DNA of 7,805 bases, taken from contig JAPLGY010000282.1 of assembly GCA_026389955.1 (NCBI GenBank), positions 1 to 7,805 on the forward strand. The letters run 5' to 3'. This DNA is from Caldilinea sp. GTDB taxonomy: Bacteria > Chloroflexota > Anaerolineae > Caldilineales > Caldilineaceae. The notes beneath the pieces are model-generated. The model ran no database searches, was not told where the DNA came from, and saw nothing but the letters and a program-made list of their open reading frames with translations. Positions 5,833 through 7,805 of this stretch are shown here, piece by piece. Each line of letters opens with the position of its first letter. Position 1 is the stretch's first letter. Position numbers and translations under genes: made by a program.

Positions 5833-6435
5833 ATGCTGAATTTTGAAGCAGTGCGCGCCAAGCAGATCCGCCTGGCGGAGTTGTGTGTCGGACTGGGTGT
5901 GCAGGAGCTGCGCACATTGACTGAGGAGATGATCGATACCTTTCAAGAGTTGATTGCGGGTTGCAGCGACGCAGATGTCCTCTTTCAGCCGGTCGACGCC
6001 AACGCCGACGACCGTTATGCCAGCGATGCGAGCGCGGCCAATCTGGCCTGGACACTCGGACATGTCATCGTCCATACGACTGCTTCAGCCGAGGAATCCG
6101 CTTTTTTGGCTGCCGAGCTGGCGCGCGGGGTCGAAAACCATGGGCGATCTCGGTATGAGACGCCGTGGGAGCTGGTGACGACGCTGGCCCAGTGCCAGCA
6201 GCGGCTGGAGGAGAGTCGGCGGATGCGTATGGCCAGCCTGAAGCTCTGGCCAGACCAGCCGAATCTGACGCTGACCTACGTTCCCTGGCCAAGCGCCGGA
6301 GAGATCAACTGCGTCTCCCGGTTTGTGTTGGGGCTTTTTCATGAAGCGGATCATCTGGAGCAGATCCAGTCGATTGTGCAGCAGGCGCATGCCGCACGGT
6401 GGACTGGACAGCAGCAGAACGGTCCAAGTCTCTAA
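5833..6435 (+). CDS. DinB/YfiT-like four-helix-bundle protein
   Basis: The protein has 200 residues and is predicted to be mostly helical and cytoplasmic. Two family signatures are visible: [14 protein letters not shown] (76-89) and [12 protein letters not shown] (168-179). DinB-like proteins use a histidine from the first and the H-x3-H of the second (H170, H174 here) to bind a metal such as zinc or nickel; H77 or H81 would be the third ligand. Members include damage-inducible proteins of unknown role and thiol (bacillithiol or mycothiol) transferases; which applies cannot be told from sequence. The frame is open back to 5506, but upstream of 5833 it overlaps the opposite-strand lipoprotein gene and does not look coding. 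GGAG at 5819-5822, ten bases before the ATG, supports the chosen start. It stands alone: divergent from the lipoprotein gene, convergent with the transporter gene. Confidence 0.85.
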   Translation: MLNFEAVRAKQIRLAELCVGLGVQELRTLTEEMIDTFQELIAGCSDADVLFQPVDANADDRYASDASAANLAWTLGHVIVHTTASAEESAFLAAELARGVENHGRSRYETPWELVTTLAQCQQRLEESRRMRMASLKLWPDQPNLTLTYVPWPSAGEINCVSRFVLGLFHEADHLEQIQSIVQQAHAARWTGQQQNGPSL

Positions 6436-6470
6436 GAACGACAGGGCAAAAAGAGGATCGCAGACTGCTG

Positions 6471-6498
6471 AAAAAGCGTCGCCTCTCTATGTAGAGGC
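6471..6498 (-). terminator. Probable intrinsic terminator of the MFS transporter gene
   Basis: On the minus strand GCCTCT (6498-6493) pairs with AGAGGC (6486-6481) around a 6-nt loop that contains the transporter's stop codon. Five bases later comes a run of five T (6475-6471). The perfect 6-bp stem and nearby T run make a reasonable terminator, although the T run is short and separated from the stem. No matching T run serves the convergent DinB-like gene. Confidence 0.4.
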
Positions 6499-7731
6499 TG
6501 CCTGCCGGGCCACGCGTCCCGCCTGCCAGGCCAGCCCAACCCCTGCCAACAGCAGCACCAGGTTGAGCACAAAAGGCAGATTTTTGTCGGCGCTGGAAAG
6601 CAGGCCTGCGATCCAGCCGAAGGGAGTGGTCAGAAGGATCACACCTACGTAGACGATCGACTGGATGCGGGCACGTTCGCCCGCATCGATCGTCAACACG
6701 ATCAGTTTGTCCAACAGCGGGCTGACCGCAGCATAGGCACAAGCATCTGCCAGGACGCTCAGCGCCAGAAGCAGATACCCTTGTTCAGGGGCGATGAGCA
6801 GGAAGATCTGGCTCAAAACATAGGCGCCAAAACCAGCCACCATCGGCCACTGGAAATGCATGCGCGCCAGGACAGGCATGACAAAAAAGAAAAACCCCAG
6901 GGCTGCTGCGGATCGGACAAACGGAAAGAAAGAGAGCGTCTCTGCTGGCACGTTTAATTTTTCGGTCACAATGATCCCCCAGAAGCTGTTGTTGATCAGC
7001 CCGATAATGGCGATGATCAGCATCAAACTGGCGGTGTAGAGGGTGGCTGGGCGCTGCAGAACCTCGCGCACCACACTCTGGTATTCCCCGAGCACAGCAA
7101 AGATGCTCTGCCCGCGCGTGGCAGCCATTCGCGCCTTGCCTTGTTCCGTCTCGACGGTCATGAAGTAGGTGATCACCGCTTTGACCACAAACATTACAGC
7201 AGCAAAGAGGTAAAGCCCCTGCATGGTTGGAATCAGGCTGTAGTGTGCCACAAGCAAGCCAGCCAGCGGCACCACAAACCCAGCGGCCAGGTTGGAGATG
7301 TGGATCCAGGTGTACAGGTCGACGAGATGGTCCGGGTCGGTGTCCTCCACCATCAGACAGGACCACGAGTTCATGGTGACACGCCAGATGGCATTGATCG
7401 AGCCTGCAACGATGAACCACCAGATGTTCTGTGAAAACGCCCACAGAACTGCTGGCACCCCCCAGGCCAGAATATCGAAGAGCAACGTGGTGAGCCGACG
7501 CCCTACTTTGTCGGTGATGGCGCCACTCAACAGCGCCCAGAAGACTTGAAATCCCCAACCGATACTGAGCACCAGCCCGATGTCGCTGTCGGACAATCCC
7601 CGCGCCACCATATAGACCGAGGCGTAGGGCATGAACAAATGGTACGGAAGCCCCCACAGCGGTTCAGCGTAGACACAGCCGCGCGCGTTGCCGGTGAACC
7701 TGAACAGGGCAGTGATCAGCGAGTGGGACAT
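6487..7731 (-). CDS. Major facilitator superfamily (MFS) transporter
   Basis: This 414-residue membrane protein shows the hydrophobic pattern of a 12-helix MFS permease, in two halves split by a charged loop at about 192-228 (ETEQGKARMAATRG and following). The MFS motif A, GAITDKVGRR (70-79), lies in the loop between helices 2 and 3 as expected, preceded by GLSDSDIGLVLSIGWGFQV (45-63). Unusual for a drug exporter, the first part is rich in aromatic residues (WRVTMNSWSCL, 116-126). The substrate cannot be deduced; related permeases include putative efflux and sugar-type carriers. The ATG at 7731 is the only reasonable start because an in-frame TGA lies at 7746-7744; no Shine-Dalgarno motif is evident. 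A terminator-like hairpin overlaps the stop codon. No regulator or partner gene lies next to it in the window. Confidence 0.92.
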   Translation of the reverse strand: MSHSLITALFRFTGNARGCVYAEPLWGLPYHLFMPYASVYMVARGLSDSDIGLVLSIGWGFQVFWALLSGAITDKVGRRLTTLLFDILAWGVPAVLWAFSQNIWWFIVAGSINAIWRVTMNSWSCLMVEDTDPDHLVDLYTWIHISNLAAGFVVPLAGLLVAHYSLIPTMQGLYLFAAVMFVVKAVITYFMTVETEQGKARMAATRGQSIFAVLGEYQSVVREVLQRPATLYTASLMLIIAIIGLINNSFWGIIVTEKLNVPAETLSFFPFVRSAAALGFFFFVMPVLARMHFQWPMVAGFGAYVLSQIFLLIAPEQGYLLLALSVLADACAYAAVSPLLDKLIVLTIDAGERARIQSIVYVGVILLTTPFGWIAGLLSSADKNLPFVLNLVLLLAGVGLAWQAGRVARQAAST

Positions 7732-7805
7732 GCGGAATACCAGTCACGAATACCCTGTCGCAGCGCACGGCAAGGCGGATGATTGCAGGACAATTGATGT
7801 ATGAT

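Noticed and set aside
5709..5915. 69-codon upstream extension of the AttH/CrtC-like gene
   Set aside because: It would place the lipoprotein signal in the middle of the protein and overlaps the start of the divergent DinB-like gene; the extension has no coding character.
6785..7657. 290-codon minus-strand frame inside the MFS gene
   Set aside because: It is the shifted frame of the transporter gene, full of His, Arg, Gly and Cys, with no membrane helices.
7732..7805. Possible promoter upstream of the MFS gene
   Set aside because: No pair of -35 and -10 hexamers with acceptable spacing and match was found on the minus strand, and the region is cut by the window edge.

Overview
The window is 7.8 kb of dense, GC-rich bacterial DNA with eight protein-coding genes, one of them cut by the left edge. 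I see no rRNA, tRNA, CRISPR array, transposase, phage gene or replication origin. The gene types (a lipoprotein with an SH3b domain and a Pro/Thr-rich linker, an AttH/CrtC-type lipoprotein, a DinB/YfiT-like protein, a short AlkA-like glycosylase) and the base composition fit an environmental member of the Chloroflexota (Anaerolineae/Caldilineae type). That assignment is an inference from style; the window holds no phylogenetic marker gene.

Left block, minus strand (1-2478). Transcription runs right to left. An AlkA-type DNA glycosylase gene (1837-2478) is followed by a possible terminator and a good promoter with a perfect TATAAT. That promoter drives a gene for an SH3b lipoprotein (611-1705), followed 6 nt later by kynU for kynureninase (604 and leftwards, incomplete). 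The last two genes are almost certainly translated from one message.

Centre block, plus strand (about 2511-4548). A corA-type Mg2+/Co2+ channel gene, an unrecognised 172-codon gene that starts on the base after the corA stop, and a Nudix hydrolase gene form a tight operon-like run. The 5' end of corA is odd: conserved-looking coding sequence extends upstream of the only good start codon and is closed by a TAG inside a 29-bp repeat. An identical copy of that repeat lies in frame inside the lipoprotein gene. This pair of repeats is the most interesting feature of the window.

Right block (4539-7805). The Nudix gene converges with and overlaps by 10 bp an AttH/CrtC-like lipoprotein gene (minus). 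That gene is divergent from a DinB-like gene (plus), which in turn converges on an MFS transporter gene (minus) with a probable terminator hairpin over its stop codon. The last 74 bp (7732-7805) are the upstream region of the transporter gene, where I see no convincing promoter. No stretch longer than 300 bases lacks a gene.

The genes look like ordinary metabolic, repair and transport functions. I do not see a defence system, a biosynthetic cluster or another clearly novel multi-gene system here.
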